Positions 39,485 through 50,585 are shown, counted from the first letter of the stretch. The stretch: 64,000 nt of DNA from DASRDR01 sp963812945 [NCBI: uncultured Candidatus Rokubacteria bacterium] (GCA_963812945.1 CAWEXD010000003.1:124001-188000); one strand, 5' to 3'. Notes: generated by a model not told the origin, from the sequence alone. A program made the numbers and translations.

Positions 39485-40429
39485 TCATCTGGGCGCGACG
39501 CGCGTGCCGGCCCGGCCGTCGAGGGCCGCCCGGAGGGCGGGGAGCGACGTGATGATCGCCTCGCTGCCGGCCGCCTCCACGAACGCGATCGCCGCCTCGA
39601 CCTTGGGGCCCATCGACCCGGGCGGGAACTCTCCCGCCGCCAGGAGCGCCCGCGCCTCTGCGACCGAGAGCCGCTCGATCCCGATGGAGCGCGTGCGGTG
39701 CCCGACCTCCACGCGGTCGACACCGGTGACGAAGACGAGGTGGTCGGCCTCGACCGCGGTCGCGAGGAGCGCCGCCGTCGCGTCCTCCTGAAGCACGGCC
39801 TCGACGCCGCGATGCCCGAGCGGCGTTTCCACGACCGGGACACCGCCGCCGCCCGCGGCGATGACGACGACGCCCGCGTCCGCCAACCGCCGGATCGCGT
39901 CGGCCTCGAGGATGCGCCGGGGCCGGGGAGACGGCACGACCCGCCGGCGGCCGCGGGTGGCGCTCCCGGCGAAGGCCCAGCCGCGCTCGCGGGCGAGCCG
40001 CCGCGCCTCCGCGGCCGAGTGAGGCCGCCCGACCGGGCTGGTCGGCCGGCGGAACGCGGGATCGTCCGGGTCGACCCGCACGCGCGTGACGACGACGGCG
40101 ATCGGCGCCTCGACGTTCCGGTTCCGGCAGAGGTTGCCGAGGACCTGCTGGATCAGGTATCCGGCGGCGCCCTGGGCCTCGGCGCGCCGGACGTCGAGGG
40201 CGGACGGCGGGACCGGCCGGCGGGGCACTCCCCGGGCGGGGTCGTCTCCCGGCGGACCCTGGCCGTGGGTCAGGACGAGGCGGAATCCGTCCGCCACGAG
40301 GTCGGCGAGCGGCGGGAGGCTCCGCCCGAGCTCCCGGAGCCAGGCCTCCGGCCCGGCGGGGCGGCTCGCGCCCCGGAGCGCCCGGTCGCCGAGCGCAACC
40401 ACGAGGAGGCGGCGGTCGCGGGGGCTCAC
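39485..40429 (-). CDS. Carbamate kinase-like protein
   Basis: An amino-acid-kinase-fold protein matching carbamate kinase, which interconverts carbamate plus ATP with carbamoyl phosphate. From GTG 40429 it is 314 residues, the family length. Recognisable blocks are RRLLVVALGDRALRG, QGAAGYLIQQVLGN, VVIAAGGGGVPVV, LVFVTGVDRVEV and GSMGPKVEAAIAFVE. The usual HGNGPQVGN reads HGQGPPGDD, so the nucleotide/substrate loop is altered and activity is not assured. A GTG four codons upstream is an alternative start. No arginine deiminase genes are nearby. Confidence 0.8.
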   Translation of the reverse strand: MSPRDRRLLVVALGDRALRGASRPAGPEAWLRELGRSLPPLADLVADGFRLVLTHGQGPPGDDPARGVPRRPVPPSALDVRRAEAQGAAGYLIQQVLGNLCRNRNVEAPIAVVVTRVRVDPDDPAFRRPTSPVGRPHSAAEARRLARERGWAFAGSATRGRRRVVPSPRPRRILEADAIRRLADAGVVVIAAGGGGVPVVETPLGHRGVEAVLQEDATAALLATAVEADHLVFVTGVDRVEVGHRTRSIGIERLSVAEARALLAAGEFPPGSMGPKVEAAIAFVEAAGSEAIITSLPALRAALDGRAGTRVAPR

Positions 40430-40541
40430 GGCACGCCGCACGAACCGGTCTCGCGATCGTCCGCCGTGACGCCGGGTCGCCGCGCGCTCACGGGCGGCAT
40501 GATCCCGCCCGGTCGTCGTGCACGTCAATCGGGGATTTGGC

Positions 40542-40571
40542 GAGGATCTGGCGGGCGAGGATTTGGCGGGG
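40542..40571. repeat. Short 15-bp tandem repeat upstream of DNA ligase gene
   Basis: GAGGATCTGGCGGGC is followed at once by GAGGATTTGGCGGGG, with partial copies on both sides (GGGGATTTGGC before, GATTGGCGG after). It lies in the gap between the divergent carbamate kinase and ligase genes. It may be promoter-region microsatellite variation; no function is implied. Confidence 0.6.
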
Positions 40572-40626
40572 ATTGGCGGAGGGTGGCCAGGCGGGTGTAG
40601 CCTCCGATAGCTGGCTCGAGACACCG

Positions 40627-42309
40627 ATGTCCTCCGACGAGACGCCCGATTCCCTCGATGCCCTCGCCGACGTGCTGGAGGCGCTCCGCGCGACACGATC
40701 GCGCCTCGACAAGCGGCGGCGGCTGGTCGACTACCTCCGGACGCTGCCGGACGAGGCGCTCCCGCTGGCGGTGACCTATCTCGGCGGACGCCCGTTCCCT
40801 CGGGGAGACGGGCGCACCCTGTCGGTGGGCGGGGCCACGATCGAGGCGGCGCTGCGGGCGGCGCGGACGGAGCTGACCGACGAGGCCGTCGGCGCCGCCT
40901 GGCGCCGGCACGCCGACGCGAGCGACACCGCCGCCGAGCTGTGGGCGGGCGCCGTGCCGGCCGGGGGGCCGCCGATGCGGCTCGGCGACGTGGCCACGAT
41001 CTTCGAGGCCCTCCGCGCGGCCCGCGGGCCCCGGGCCAAGACGGCGCTGCTCGCCGATGCCTTCCGGCGGATGGGCGATCGCGCGATCCGGGCCTTCGTC
41101 AAGGCGATGCTCGGTGAGGCGCGGATCGGCGCCCAGGAGCAGACGCTGGAGGACGCCGTCGCCCACGCGACCGGCCAGCCGATCGAGGCCATCCGGGCCG
41201 CGAACCGCCACCGCGCGGACCTGGGCGCCGTCGCCGTCGAATCCCGCCACGGGCGTCTCGCGCCCGCGCAGTTCGCGTACTTCACGCCCGTCGATCCCAT
41301 GCTGGCCCAGGCAGCCGTCGATGCCTCGGACGCGGTCCGGCGACTGGGGACCCCGCTCTGGGTGGAAGACAAGTACGACGGCGTCCGCTGCCAGCTCCAC
41401 AAGCTCGACGGGGACGTCCGGCTCTTCTCGCGGGATCGGCGCGACCTCACCGTGCAGTTCCCGGAGGTCGTGGCCGCGTTCTCGGCCGCCGCCGGGCGGT
41501 ACGCCCTCGACGGCGAGGTGCTCGCAATGGAGGACGGCCGGGCCCTCCCCTTCCTCCGCCTCCAGCAGCGGCTGGGGCGGATCGCCCCCACGCCCGAGAT
41601 CGTGGCGGCGCACCCCGTCGCCTTCGTCGCGTTCGACTGCCTGGCTCGCGACGAGACGAGTCTCCTGGACGTCCCCCTCCGGGCACGGCGGGCTCTCCTC
41701 GAGGCGCTCACGCTGCCCGCCGGGCAGAGCCTCGCGCCCGTGTGGACAGCGGCGAGCGCCGGGGAGATCGAGACCCTGTTCCAGGCCGCGCAGGCCCGGG
41801 GCAACGAGGGGCTCATGGCCAAGCAGCCGGAGGCGCCGTACGCCTCGGGCCGCCGCGGCGCGCAGTGGCTCAAGCTCAAGCGCCCGCTCGACACCCTGGA
41901 CGTCGTCGTGGTGGGCGCCGAGTGGGGGCACGGCAAGCGCCGGGCCGTGCTCTCGGACCTCACCTTCGCGGTGCGCGACGAGGCGGCGGGCCGCCTGGTG
42001 ACGATCGGCAAGGCCTACAACGGGCTCACCGACGCCGAGATCCGCGCGATGACCGAGCGCCTGCTCGCCCTCACCATCGAGGACCGCGGCCACTACCGGA
42101 CGGTGGGGCCCGAGATCGTCCTCGAGGTGGCCTTCAACCACCTGCAGCGCTCCGCGCGCCACGCCTCCGGCTACGCGCTTCGCTTCCCCCGCATCGTGCG
42201 GATCCGTCCCGACCGGCAGCCGGAGAACGCGAGCACGCTCGCCGACGTGGCCCGGCTCGCCGCGGCCGCCGCCACGGGTCCCGGCTCAGGCACGGGCGGC
42301 GTGGTCTGA
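40627..42309 (+). CDS. lig: ATP-dependent DNA ligase (archaeal/LigB type)
   Basis: A 560-residue ATP-dependent ligase. The N-terminal DNA-binding domain (about 1-200) includes KAMLGEARIGAQEQTLEDAV. The adenylation domain has EDKYDGVRCQLHK with the lysine nucleophile, RYALDGEVLAMEDG, VAFDCLARDE and GLMAKQPEAPYASGRRG. An OB domain with LEVAFNHLQRSARHASGYAL follows. ATG 40627 is chosen over the open frame upstream, which contains the tandem repeat. It is separate from ligD and has no phosphoesterase or polymerase. Such ligases complement the NAD-dependent LigA in some bacteria. Confidence 0.93.
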   Translation: MSSDETPDSLDALADVLEALRATRSRLDKRRRLVDYLRTLPDEALPLAVTYLGGRPFPRGDGRTLSVGGATIEAALRAARTELTDEAVGAAWRRHADASDTAAELWAGAVPAGGPPMRLGDVATIFEALRAARGPRAKTALLADAFRRMGDRAIRAFVKAMLGEARIGAQEQTLEDAVAHATGQPIEAIRAANRHRADLGAVAVESRHGRLAPAQFAYFTPVDPMLAQAAVDASDAVRRLGTPLWVEDKYDGVRCQLHKLDGDVRLFSRDRRDLTVQFPEVVAAFSAAAGRYALDGEVLAMEDGRALPFLRLQQRLGRIAPTPEIVAAHPVAFVAFDCLARDETSLLDVPLRARRALLEALTLPAGQSLAPVWTAASAGEIETLFQAAQARGNEGLMAKQPEAPYASGRRGAQWLKLKRPLDTLDVVVVGAEWGHGKRRAVLSDLTFAVRDEAAGRLVTIGKAYNGLTDAEIRAMTERLLALTIEDRGHYRTVGPEIVLEVAFNHLQRSARHASGYALRFPRIVRIRPDRQPENASTLADVARLAAAAATGPGSGTGGVV

Positions 42310-42322
42310 GCGCGCCTCGGCG

Positions 42323-42985
42323 TCAGCGCCAGGCCCAGACCGGCTGCTCGAGATCGTGGACGCGGGTCGGGCGACCGTGCACGACGACCTCCCGCAGCTG
42401 GTACAGCACGGCGCCGGTCGGCGCGTGGATGAGGGTCGACAGGATCGGGATCTGGATCACCGGCCGGTCGCTTTCGGGGATGGTGATGAGGCGGGGGACT
42501 CCGGGCTCGTCGAGATCCCTGAGCGGGACCCGGTGGACGCTCGCCACCTCGCTCGTGTTCGGGGTCAGCTCGACGCGCGCCGCGCTCCACATCACGACCG
42601 GCGTGATCACGTAGCCGGAGCGCGTGGCGTAGTCGTCGAGGAGCCCCAGGACCGAGTCCGGGGCCAGTCGAAGGCCGACCTCTTCGTGGAGCTCGCGCAG
42701 CGCCGCGCGTTCCGGGGTTTCGCCCTGGTCGATCCGGCCCCCCGGCAAGGCCCACTGGGTCGCGTGGGCGCGGAGGGTCGCCGCCCGCCGCGTCAGGAGA
42801 AAGCAGGCGCGCCCCGCGTCGTCCGCCAGCAGCACCGCGGCCACGGCGGCCGCACGCCGGCCGTCGAGCGCAATGGCGCGGCGCTCGAAGGCGGCCAGAT
42901 GGCCGCGGGCTCGCGTCCGGAGCGCGTCGTCGAGCTGCTCCGGCGTCCCGCCCCCCGATCCCGGCGCCGCGAGCGCGCCGTCCAT
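42323..42985 (-). CDS. Nudix hydrolase, CoA pyrophosphatase-like
   Basis: A 220-residue pyrophosphohydrolase with a complete Nudix box: GGRIDQGETPERAALRELHE then EVG near residue 100. The upstream LLTRRAATLRAHATQWALPG resembles the NudL-type CoA pyrophosphatase signature. It converges with the ligase gene, 13 bases apart. It is probably a CoA or nucleotide-sugar housecleaning enzyme; the exact substrate is uncertain. Confidence 0.88.
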   Translation of the reverse strand: MDGALAAPGSGGGTPEQLDDALRTRARGHLAAFERRAIALDGRRAAAVAAVLLADDAGRACFLLTRRAATLRAHATQWALPGGRIDQGETPERAALRELHEEVGLRLAPDSVLGLLDDYATRSGYVITPVVMWSAARVELTPNTSEVASVHRVPLRDLDEPGVPRLITIPESDRPVIQIPILSTLIHAPTGAVLYQLREVVVHGRPTRVHDLEQPVWAWR

Positions 42986-43014
42986 GTCAGGCCGTCGGGC
43001 AGCCGCGGCGCGGA

Positions 43015-43347
43015 CTATTCGCGCTCGCCGCCCGCGGGACCGTAGAAGACCACCCAGGTGGCGAAGTCCTCGGAGAACTCTTCGAAGCGGTGCTCGACCT
43101 TGGCGCCCGCGAAGAGCACGTCGCCGGGCCCGAAGGCGACGCGCTGGCCCCCCACGAAGAAGGTGCCGCGGCCGCTCGCGACCACGTAGAGCTCGTCCTG
43201 GTCATGGGGCGTCTGGAGGTCGGGCCCGCGGGGCCTGTAGTACCGCAACGTCATGCTGCCGTGCTTCATCAGGAGTGACGAGCGGAATCCCGGGGGGATG
43301 GGCGCGACCTTCGCTTCTTCGATCGTGGCGCGGACCGGCTGGCTCAT
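43015..43347 (-). CDS. Cupin domain protein
   Basis: A 110-residue single-domain cupin. The first motif (TPHDQDELYVVASGRGTFFV) and the second (GPGDVLFAGAKVEHRFEEFS) carry the His/Glu metal-ligand pattern. No enzyme assignment is possible. It lies between the Nudix gene and the transferase gene on the same strand, about 30-37 bases from each. Confidence 0.82.
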   Translation of the reverse strand: MSQPVRATIEEAKVAPIPPGFRSSLLMKHGSMTLRYYRPRGPDLQTPHDQDELYVVASGRGTFFVGGQRVAFGPGDVLFAGAKVEHRFEEFSEDFATWVVFYGPAGGERE

Positions 43348-43383
43348 GCGCGGCCTCCCGTGACGGCTCGATGAGGCTCGATG

Positions 43384-45007
43384 CTAGCACCCGAGCGCGG
43401 GCCCGTCCGCGCGGGGGTCTCCGCCCCCGACGTAGAGCCCTCCCGGCCCGAGCCGGATCGCCTGGGCGTGGCCCACCGTGTCGCTCCAGGAGTCGAGGCG
43501 CCGCACGCCGTGGCCCCGCCGGGCGAGATCCTCGGCGACCGCATCGCCGAATCGCGCCTCGAGCGCGAGCGCCCGGGTGGGCGCGCCCCAGGTCCGGCCG
43601 TACACCCAGCGCGGCGCCTCGATGGCCGCCTGGGGCTCGAGCCCGAGGTCGACCACGCGCGTCGTGATCGCGACGAGCGTCTGGGGCTGGCCCTCCCCGC
43701 CCATCGTCCCCGCGACCAGGAAGGGCCTTCCGTCGCGGAGGTACATGAAGGGCGTGAGCGTGTGGAAGGGGCGCTTGCCCGGGGCGAGCGTGTTCGGGTG
43801 ATCCGCGGCGAGGGTGAAGCCCGCGCCCCGGTTCTGGAGCACGACCCCGGTCTCACCCGCCACCACGCCCGAGCCCCACTCGTGGTAGAGGCTCTGGATC
43901 AGCGACACGCAGTTGCCGGCCGCGTCGGCGGTCACGCACGCGATCGTGTCGCCCCGATCGACGCCCGAGTCCGCGGGGCCGGCCGCGGCGCGATCCATTC
44001 GGATGCGCCGGCCGCGGTCCGAGAGATAGGCCGGGTCGAGGAGCCGCCTGACGGGGACGGTCGCCCGCTCGGGGTCGGCCAGCCAGCGGTCGCGGTCGCC
44101 GAAGGCCAGCTTCGTCGCCTCGACGGCGAGGTGGACGTAGTCGGCGCGATCGCGCCCGACGGCGCTGACGTCGGTCCCCTCGAGCATCCCCAGGACCGCC
44201 AGCGCGACCAACCCCTGGCAGGGCGGCGGGACGGAGGCGGCGACGCCTCCCCGGTACGGCACGGTGACCGGCTCGACCCAGCGCGAATGGTGAGCGGCGA
44301 GGTCCGACGCCCGGAGCGGGCTCCCCACCGCGAGGCAGGCGCGCCCGATCTCGGCCGCGAGGTCACCCTCGTAGAAGGCCCGGCCCCCCTCGCGGGCGAG
44401 CCGGTCGAGCGTGCGCCCGAGCCGCGGCTGGACGAGCGGCGACCCGGGGGCCGGCACCGCGCCGCCGTCGAGGTACGTGGCGCGAAACGGGGCGAACGCC
44501 GGCTCGACCGCGGCGAGGAGATCGGCCGCCCCCCCCGTGACGCGCGCTTGGCATGGCGAGACGGGAATGCCGTCCGCCGCGTGCCGGATCGCGGCCTGGA
44601 GGAGGTCTCCCCAGGGGAGCGTCGACCCGAGCCGCTCGCGGCTGAACCGATGAGCCGTCCACAGTCCATCGACGGCGCCGGGCACCGTGAGCGCCGCCAG
44701 CGGCCCGCGAGCGGGGATCTCGGTGAGGCCGCGCTGGCGATAGAGGTCGGGCGTGGCGGCCGCCGCGGCCGCGCCCGCCGCCTGGAGCGCCCCGAGCCGA
44801 GCGGCCCGCGCGTCCCAGCAGAGCCAGAAGCTGTCCCCCCCGAGCCCGGTCATGTGCGGGTACACGACCGCCAGGGTCGCGCCGACGGCCACGGCGGCGT
44901 CGACCGCAGTGCCGCCGCGCTGGAGCACTTCGAGCCCGGCGACGGTGGCGAGGGGATGCGGAGAGGCGACGATCCCGCGGCGCCCGAGGGCGGCGGGCCA
45001 GCGGGTC

Positions 45008-45015
<8 letters not shown>
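43384..45015 (-). CDS. ggt: Gamma-glutamyltransferase family protein
   Basis: An Ntn-hydrolase precursor that self-cleaves and hydrolyses or transfers gamma-glutamyl groups. The 543 residues include HPLATVAGLEVLQRGGTAVD and the cleavage region RGDTIACVTADAAGN with the catalytic threonine. NTLAPGKRPFHTLTPFM and GTMGGEGQPQTLVAI follow. No signal peptide is seen, so it may be cytoplasmic. Related families include cephalosporin acylase. Its start overlaps the ntrX stop by 8 bases, so it may be co-regulated. Confidence 0.9.
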
Positions 45016-46399
<1,384 letters not shown>

Positions 46400-46414
46400 G
46401 GATCGTCCTCGGTC

Positions 46415-48781
46415 TCACGCCGGGCCCGGGTCCCTCGGCGCCCCGGCCACGTCCAGGGCGGACGCCGGAACCGCCGGGGCGCTCCCGCGGAGGATCGGCA
46501 GCTCGATGGAGAACTGGGTGCCGCGCGGTGCATGGTCCTCGACCCGGATCCGGCCGCCGTGGTCGGACACGATCTGGTGCACGATGGGGAGACCGAGTCC
46601 CATCCCCGTCGTCTTCGTCGAGAAGTACGGGAGGAAGACGCGATCGCGGAGGTCGGACGGAATCCCGGGCCCGTCGTCGGTGATCACGATCCGGATGTGC
46701 TCCCCGCCGTCCCATCCCGTCGCGATCATGACCTCGGTCGCCCCGGCCTCGACCGCATTGTCGACCAGGTTGAGGAGGGCCCGCTTGAGCTGGTCCCCGT
46801 CGGCCTCGATCGTCGGAAGGTCGCCGGCCAGATCCCCGCGGAGGCGCACCGTCGGGTGCGTCTCGCCGTAGAGCCCGACGACGCTCTCGACCAGGCGCTG
46901 GAGGTCCGTCGGCCTCGGCGTGAAGCTCGGCATGCGGGCGAAGCGCGAGAACTCGTCCACCAGGCGGCGGAGCCCCTCGACCTCGCCGATGATCGTCGCG
47001 GTGCACTCCTCCAGGAGCCCGCCGTCGTCGGGGAGGCGCCCGCTCAGGCGACGCCGGAGGCGCTGCGCCGACAGCTGGATCGGGGTGAGCGGGTTCTTGA
47101 TCTCGTGGGCGATCCGCTGGGCCACCTCCCGCCAGGCGGCGAGCCGCTGGGCGTCCAGGAGCTCCGTGAGATCGTCGAAGACGAGGACGATGCCGAGGTG
47201 CTCGCCCTCGGGTCCCCCGAGCGCAGTGAGGCTCGCGAGCAGCGTGAGGCTCTTCCCGTCGAGCGGGACCTGGAGCTCACGCTCCACCGTGCCGGCCCGG
47301 AGCCGCTCCATCCGCTGCATCAGGGTCACGAGATCCCGGTAAGGCGGGGCGCCGAACGCCACGGCGAAGTGCCGGCCGACGGTGGCCGTCGGCGCCAGGC
47401 CAAGCATGCGGCCGGCGGCGCGGTTCACCGTGGTCACGATCCCGTCCGCGTCCGTCGAGACGACGCCGGTCGCCACGGCCTCCAGCACGGTCTCGGTGTA
47501 CCGGCGCCGCTCGGTGAGCTCCGCATGCTTCGCCTGAAGGTCACCGTAGGCCTGCTCGAGCTGCGCCTTCGAGGACTTGAGGTCTTGCGTCATCTGGTTG
47601 AAGGACTCCACCAGGATGCCGACCTCGTCGTCCGCCTGCGCGGTGACGCGGAAGTCCAGGTTGCCGGCCGCGACCTCCCGCGTCCCCTGGGCGAGGAGCT
47701 GGATGGGCACCGTGATGCCGCGGGCGAGGTAGAGGCCGAACCACGTGACGGAGAACACGATGACGAGGGTCATCAGAAGGAACAGCAGGATGTAGATGCC
47801 CTTGATCGGCTGCCGGAGGAGCTTCAGCTGCTTGTACTCCTGGAAGGCCTGGGCGATGCTCCGCACCTGCGCCTCGAGGCGCTGCGGCACGTGGATCGCC
47901 ACGACGGCGGCGCCGACGACACGCGGGGGATCGCCGGGCGCCACCACGGGCACCATGCCCTGGATGAGGTCGCCGGTCGAGATCTCGCGTCGCGTGGACA
48001 GCTCGCGTCCCGCCAGGGCCATCCGGACCTGCTCGGAGTTGACCGCGGTCTCGAGCGAGGGGATCAGGACGGGGTCGTTCACGTGCACGACCTCGTGGCC
48101 CGAGACACCGTACACGGCAAGACCGGCCAGACCGTACTGCTCGGCCTGCTCCTGGAGGAACTCGATCAGGTCCTCGCGCCGATCCTCGGTCAGGAGCCCG
48201 TCCCGCATGACCGTGCGCGCGACGTACTGGCCGTGGCGGACCGCCTCGTCCTGGACGCGCTCGTAGAAGGTCTGCGCCACCCGCATCGACTCGTCCAGCG
48301 GGCGCTCGACCTGGATCTGGAACCACCCCTCGATCGACGTGTTGATGAGATTGGACGCGATCAGGAAGATCAGGATGGCCGGCGCCAGCGCGAGCGAGAG
48401 GAAGGCAACCACGAGCTTGGTCTTGAAGCGGGAGCCCAGGATCTTGTTGCGGCGCTCGAACCACAGCTTGACCAGGTTGCGGAACAGGAGGATCAGGAGC
48501 AGGAGGAAGACGATCAGGTTGAGGTTGAAGAGCGCGATGACGACGACGTTCGACGCCACCGGGATGTCGGGCATCCGGATGCCGACCTCGACCGCCGTCG
48601 CCACCACGAGCACGAAGAGGACGGCGGCGATGATGACGAGGTTGCGCTTGCGCTTCTCCCGGTCGTCGGGCGGCCGGACGACAGGCAGTGGCGGCGGCGG
48701 CAGCGGTGGCGACGAGGGAAGCGGGACCGGCGGGCTCATCGGGCCGCCTCCGGTGGCCGGGCCGGGCGCGGGCGCGCTCAT
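46415..48781 (-). CDS. ntrY: Sensor histidine kinase NtrY-like
   Basis: A membrane sensor kinase of 788 residues with a proline-rich N-terminus. Membrane helices near 45-65, 80-105 and 125-150 precede a periplasmic sensing region and a fourth helix (ILLFLLMTLVIVFSVTWFGL). A HAMP domain (ARGITVPIQLLAQGT), a PAS domain and the kinase core follow. The core has the H-box HEIKNPLTPIQLSAQRL, N-box NLVDNAVEAG and GMGLGLPIVHQIVSDHGG. ATG 48781 overlaps the DUF4390 stop (ATGA). It is the partner of NtrX downstream. Confidence 0.94.
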   Translation of the reverse strand: MSAPAPGPATGGGPMSPPVPLPSSPPLPPPPLPVVRPPDDREKRKRNLVIIAAVLFVLVVATAVEVGIRMPDIPVASNVVVIALFNLNLIVFLLLLILLFRNLVKLWFERRNKILGSRFKTKLVVAFLSLALAPAILIFLIASNLINTSIEGWFQIQVERPLDESMRVAQTFYERVQDEAVRHGQYVARTVMRDGLLTEDRREDLIEFLQEQAEQYGLAGLAVYGVSGHEVVHVNDPVLIPSLETAVNSEQVRMALAGRELSTRREISTGDLIQGMVPVVAPGDPPRVVGAAVVAIHVPQRLEAQVRSIAQAFQEYKQLKLLRQPIKGIYILLFLLMTLVIVFSVTWFGLYLARGITVPIQLLAQGTREVAAGNLDFRVTAQADDEVGILVESFNQMTQDLKSSKAQLEQAYGDLQAKHAELTERRRYTETVLEAVATGVVSTDADGIVTTVNRAAGRMLGLAPTATVGRHFAVAFGAPPYRDLVTLMQRMERLRAGTVERELQVPLDGKSLTLLASLTALGGPEGEHLGIVLVFDDLTELLDAQRLAAWREVAQRIAHEIKNPLTPIQLSAQRLRRRLSGRLPDDGGLLEECTATIIGEVEGLRRLVDEFSRFARMPSFTPRPTDLQRLVESVVGLYGETHPTVRLRGDLAGDLPTIEADGDQLKRALLNLVDNAVEAGATEVMIATGWDGGEHIRIVITDDGPGIPSDLRDRVFLPYFSTKTTGMGLGLPIVHQIVSDHGGRIRVEDHAPRGTQFSIELPILRGSAPAVPASALDVAGAPRDPGPA

Positions 48782-49368
48782 CGGGCCCGCCGGAGCGTCA
48801 GGAGCGGCGTCTGCTCCCACGGGGTCTCCGCCCTGGAGGAGACGAACGGCAGGATCCGGGAAACCGAGGAGTCCGGCGCCCCGGACCGGACCTCGGCCCG
48901 CACGCGGACGTAGTAGAGATCGTCGAGGTTGAGGTGGCCCATCGGGGTCAGCTTGAAGGCCCGGACCTCCGATAGCACGCGCTCGGCCTCCCAGACGTCA
49001 CGCGTGACGTAGGGCTCCCGCTCCTCGCCCTGGACGGGCGAGACGCGGAACTCCTTGGTCAGGACGTCGTAGACGACCTGGCGCTCCACCAGCTTCGCGA
49101 CGACCCGGCGGTCGACCCACCAGGAGCTGTACTGCCAGAGCTCGAGCTGGAAGCGCACGGCGGCCGGGATCCCGGTGCCGAGCCCCTCGACGATGCCGTT
49201 GGGCATGGCCCCCAGCAGGACCAGGTTGACCAAGAGGACGCTGTCGGAGTTCGTGACCACCAGATTCGAGATCCGGAAGGGCGCCCCAGCGCCCCCCGCC
49301 GTACCGGCCGCCAGCAGGAGCCCCAGCGCCACTGCCAGGATTCCGGCCGGCCAGCGCCCCCTGGACAT
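48778..49368 (-). CDS. DUF4390 domain protein
   Basis: A 196-residue protein of the DUF4390 family. An N-terminal signal peptide (GILAVALGLLLAAGTAGGAG) indicates export. The family pattern follows: ISNLVVTNSDSVLLVNLVL, FQLELWQYSSWWVDRRV, and a C-terminal YYVRVRAEVRSG block. Members usually sit upstream of ntrY-like kinases, as here, and are probably an envelope component of that sensory system. It is coupled to ntrY by an ATGA overlap. Confidence 0.88.
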   Translation of the reverse strand: MSRGRWPAGILAVALGLLLAAGTAGGAGAPFRISNLVVTNSDSVLLVNLVLLGAMPNGIVEGLGTGIPAAVRFQLELWQYSSWWVDRRVVAKLVERQVVYDVLTKEFRVSPVQGEEREPYVTRDVWEAERVLSEVRAFKLTPMGHLNLDDLYYVRVRAEVRSGAPDSSVSRILPFVSSRAETPWEQTPLLTLRRAR

Positions 49369-49452
49369 AGCAGAGCATTATAGCGCCTGGCTCCGGACGG
49401 GGCGCGCCGCGCGGCCGCGGCAGCAGAGGGGAACGAGGGGGAGGCGGTCGCC

Positions 49453-50382
49453 TCAGTGGGCGGCGACGCGCGGGCGCCGCCGGGTCGCGCCCTCCCAGGG
49501 CGCCTCCACCGCGAGGGGGCCGCGGCGCGGAGCCGCGTCTTCCCACCGTCGCGCGGCCTTCACGATCTCGCGGACCAGGAGATGGTTGAGGGCGTGGCCC
49601 GCATTCCGCGCCACGACGTGGCCCAGGACCGGACGCCCCACCAGGGCAAGATCCCCGATCACGTCCAGGATCTTGTGCCGGACGAACTCGTCGCGGAACC
49701 GCAGGGTCCCGTTCAGCACCCGCTCCTGCCCCACCACGACGGCATTGGACAGCGATCCCCCCAGGGCCAGGCCTTGCTGGCGGAGAAGCTCGAGGTCCTT
49801 CAGGAAGCCGTAGGTGCGCGCCGGCGCGAGCTCCTCGACGAACACGCGCTCGCTCGGCACGAAGGACGCGACCTGGACGCCGACCGCCGGGTGCTCGTGA
49901 TCCAGCGTGTAGCTGATGCGGAAGTCCGCCGCCGGCAGGATCTGGAGCCAGCGGTGCTCGTCGCCCACGCGGAGCGGCTCCGCCACCCTGAGTGGCGACC
50001 GTCGCACCGCAGCCTGGGCCTCGCGCCCCGCCGCATAGAGGAGCGACACGAACGGCGCCGCGCTCCCGTCCATCGCGGGAAGCTCGGGCCCGTCCAGCTC
50101 GATCAGGAGGTTGTCGATCCCGATCCCGCGGACCGCCGCGAGCAGGTGCTCGACGGTCTGGAGCTGGACCCCGTTGGCGCCGCCAACACCGATCGTGGTC
50201 GCGTAGTGACCGTTGAGCAGCGACTCCGGACACACCGGCACCGGCACGCGCTCGGGGCCGACGACGAAGACGAGGCCGTGATCAGGAGGGGCCGGGTGGA
50301 CCGTCATCGTGACCCGGACCCCGGTGTGCAGGCCGACGCCGTCGCAACTCACCGACTTCCGGATCGAGTGCTGGAGCTCCAT
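49453..50382 (-). CDS. lpxC: UDP-3-O-acyl-N-acetylglucosamine deacetylase
   Basis: Committed zinc-dependent step of lipid A synthesis. The 309 residues begin MELQHSIRKSVSCDGVGLH. The zinc ligand histidines appear in TVEHLLAAVRG and in FVRHKILDVIGDLAL with its aspartate; the catalytic histidine lies in NAGHALNHLLV. The C-terminal tail of about 25 residues is basic and unconserved. It indicates a lipid A-bearing Gram-negative organism. The upstream gap of about 200 bases holds a small uncertain ORF. Confidence 0.96.
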   Translation of the reverse strand: MELQHSIRKSVSCDGVGLHTGVRVTMTVHPAPPDHGLVFVVGPERVPVPVCPESLLNGHYATTIGVGGANGVQLQTVEHLLAAVRGIGIDNLLIELDGPELPAMDGSAAPFVSLLYAAGREAQAAVRRSPLRVAEPLRVGDEHRWLQILPAADFRISYTLDHEHPAVGVQVASFVPSERVFVEELAPARTYGFLKDLELLRQQGLALGGSLSNAVVVGQERVLNGTLRFRDEFVRHKILDVIGDLALVGRPVLGHVVARNAGHALNHLLVREIVKAARRWEDAAPRRGPLAVEAPWEGATRRRPRVAAH

Positions 50383-50385
50383 CGG

Positions 50386-50571
50386 TCAGGGACCCTCCAC
50401 GTCCCGGGCGGGGAAGGAACGCAAGTCCAGTGCCAGGACTGTCGGCTTCGATGGACGCTCGTAAGTGGCCAGAATCGAAAGGGTACCGTCCCAGGCTCCT
50501 CCGGGGCCGCCGGGATCTTCTCCCCAGTCGTTGCATGAGATCAGCATCCAAAGACCGCCAGTGTTTCTCAT
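50386..50571 (-). CDS. Possible small ORF just upstream of lpxC
   Basis: A 61-codon frame starting MRNTGGLWMLISCNDWGED and ending 4 bases before the lpxC ATG. It has no clear ribosome site (GGATGAGA precedes the ATG), no known motif and only weak aspect of a real protein. The 203-base gap may instead be untranslated leader or an unannotated promoter region for lpxC. A TTATACT-like element lies near 50600 on the minus strand. Confidence 0.22.
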   Translation of the reverse strand: MRNTGGLWMLISCNDWGEDPGGPGGAWDGTLSILATYERPSKPTVLALDLRSFPARDVEGP

Positions 50572-50585
50572 CCGTAATAGGCGCG

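Noticed and set aside
50386-50571. A 61-codon ORF ending 4 bases before lpxC as a leader peptide
   Set aside because: No clear ribosome site, no conserved motif and no terminator or attenuator structure around it; kept only as a low-confidence entry.
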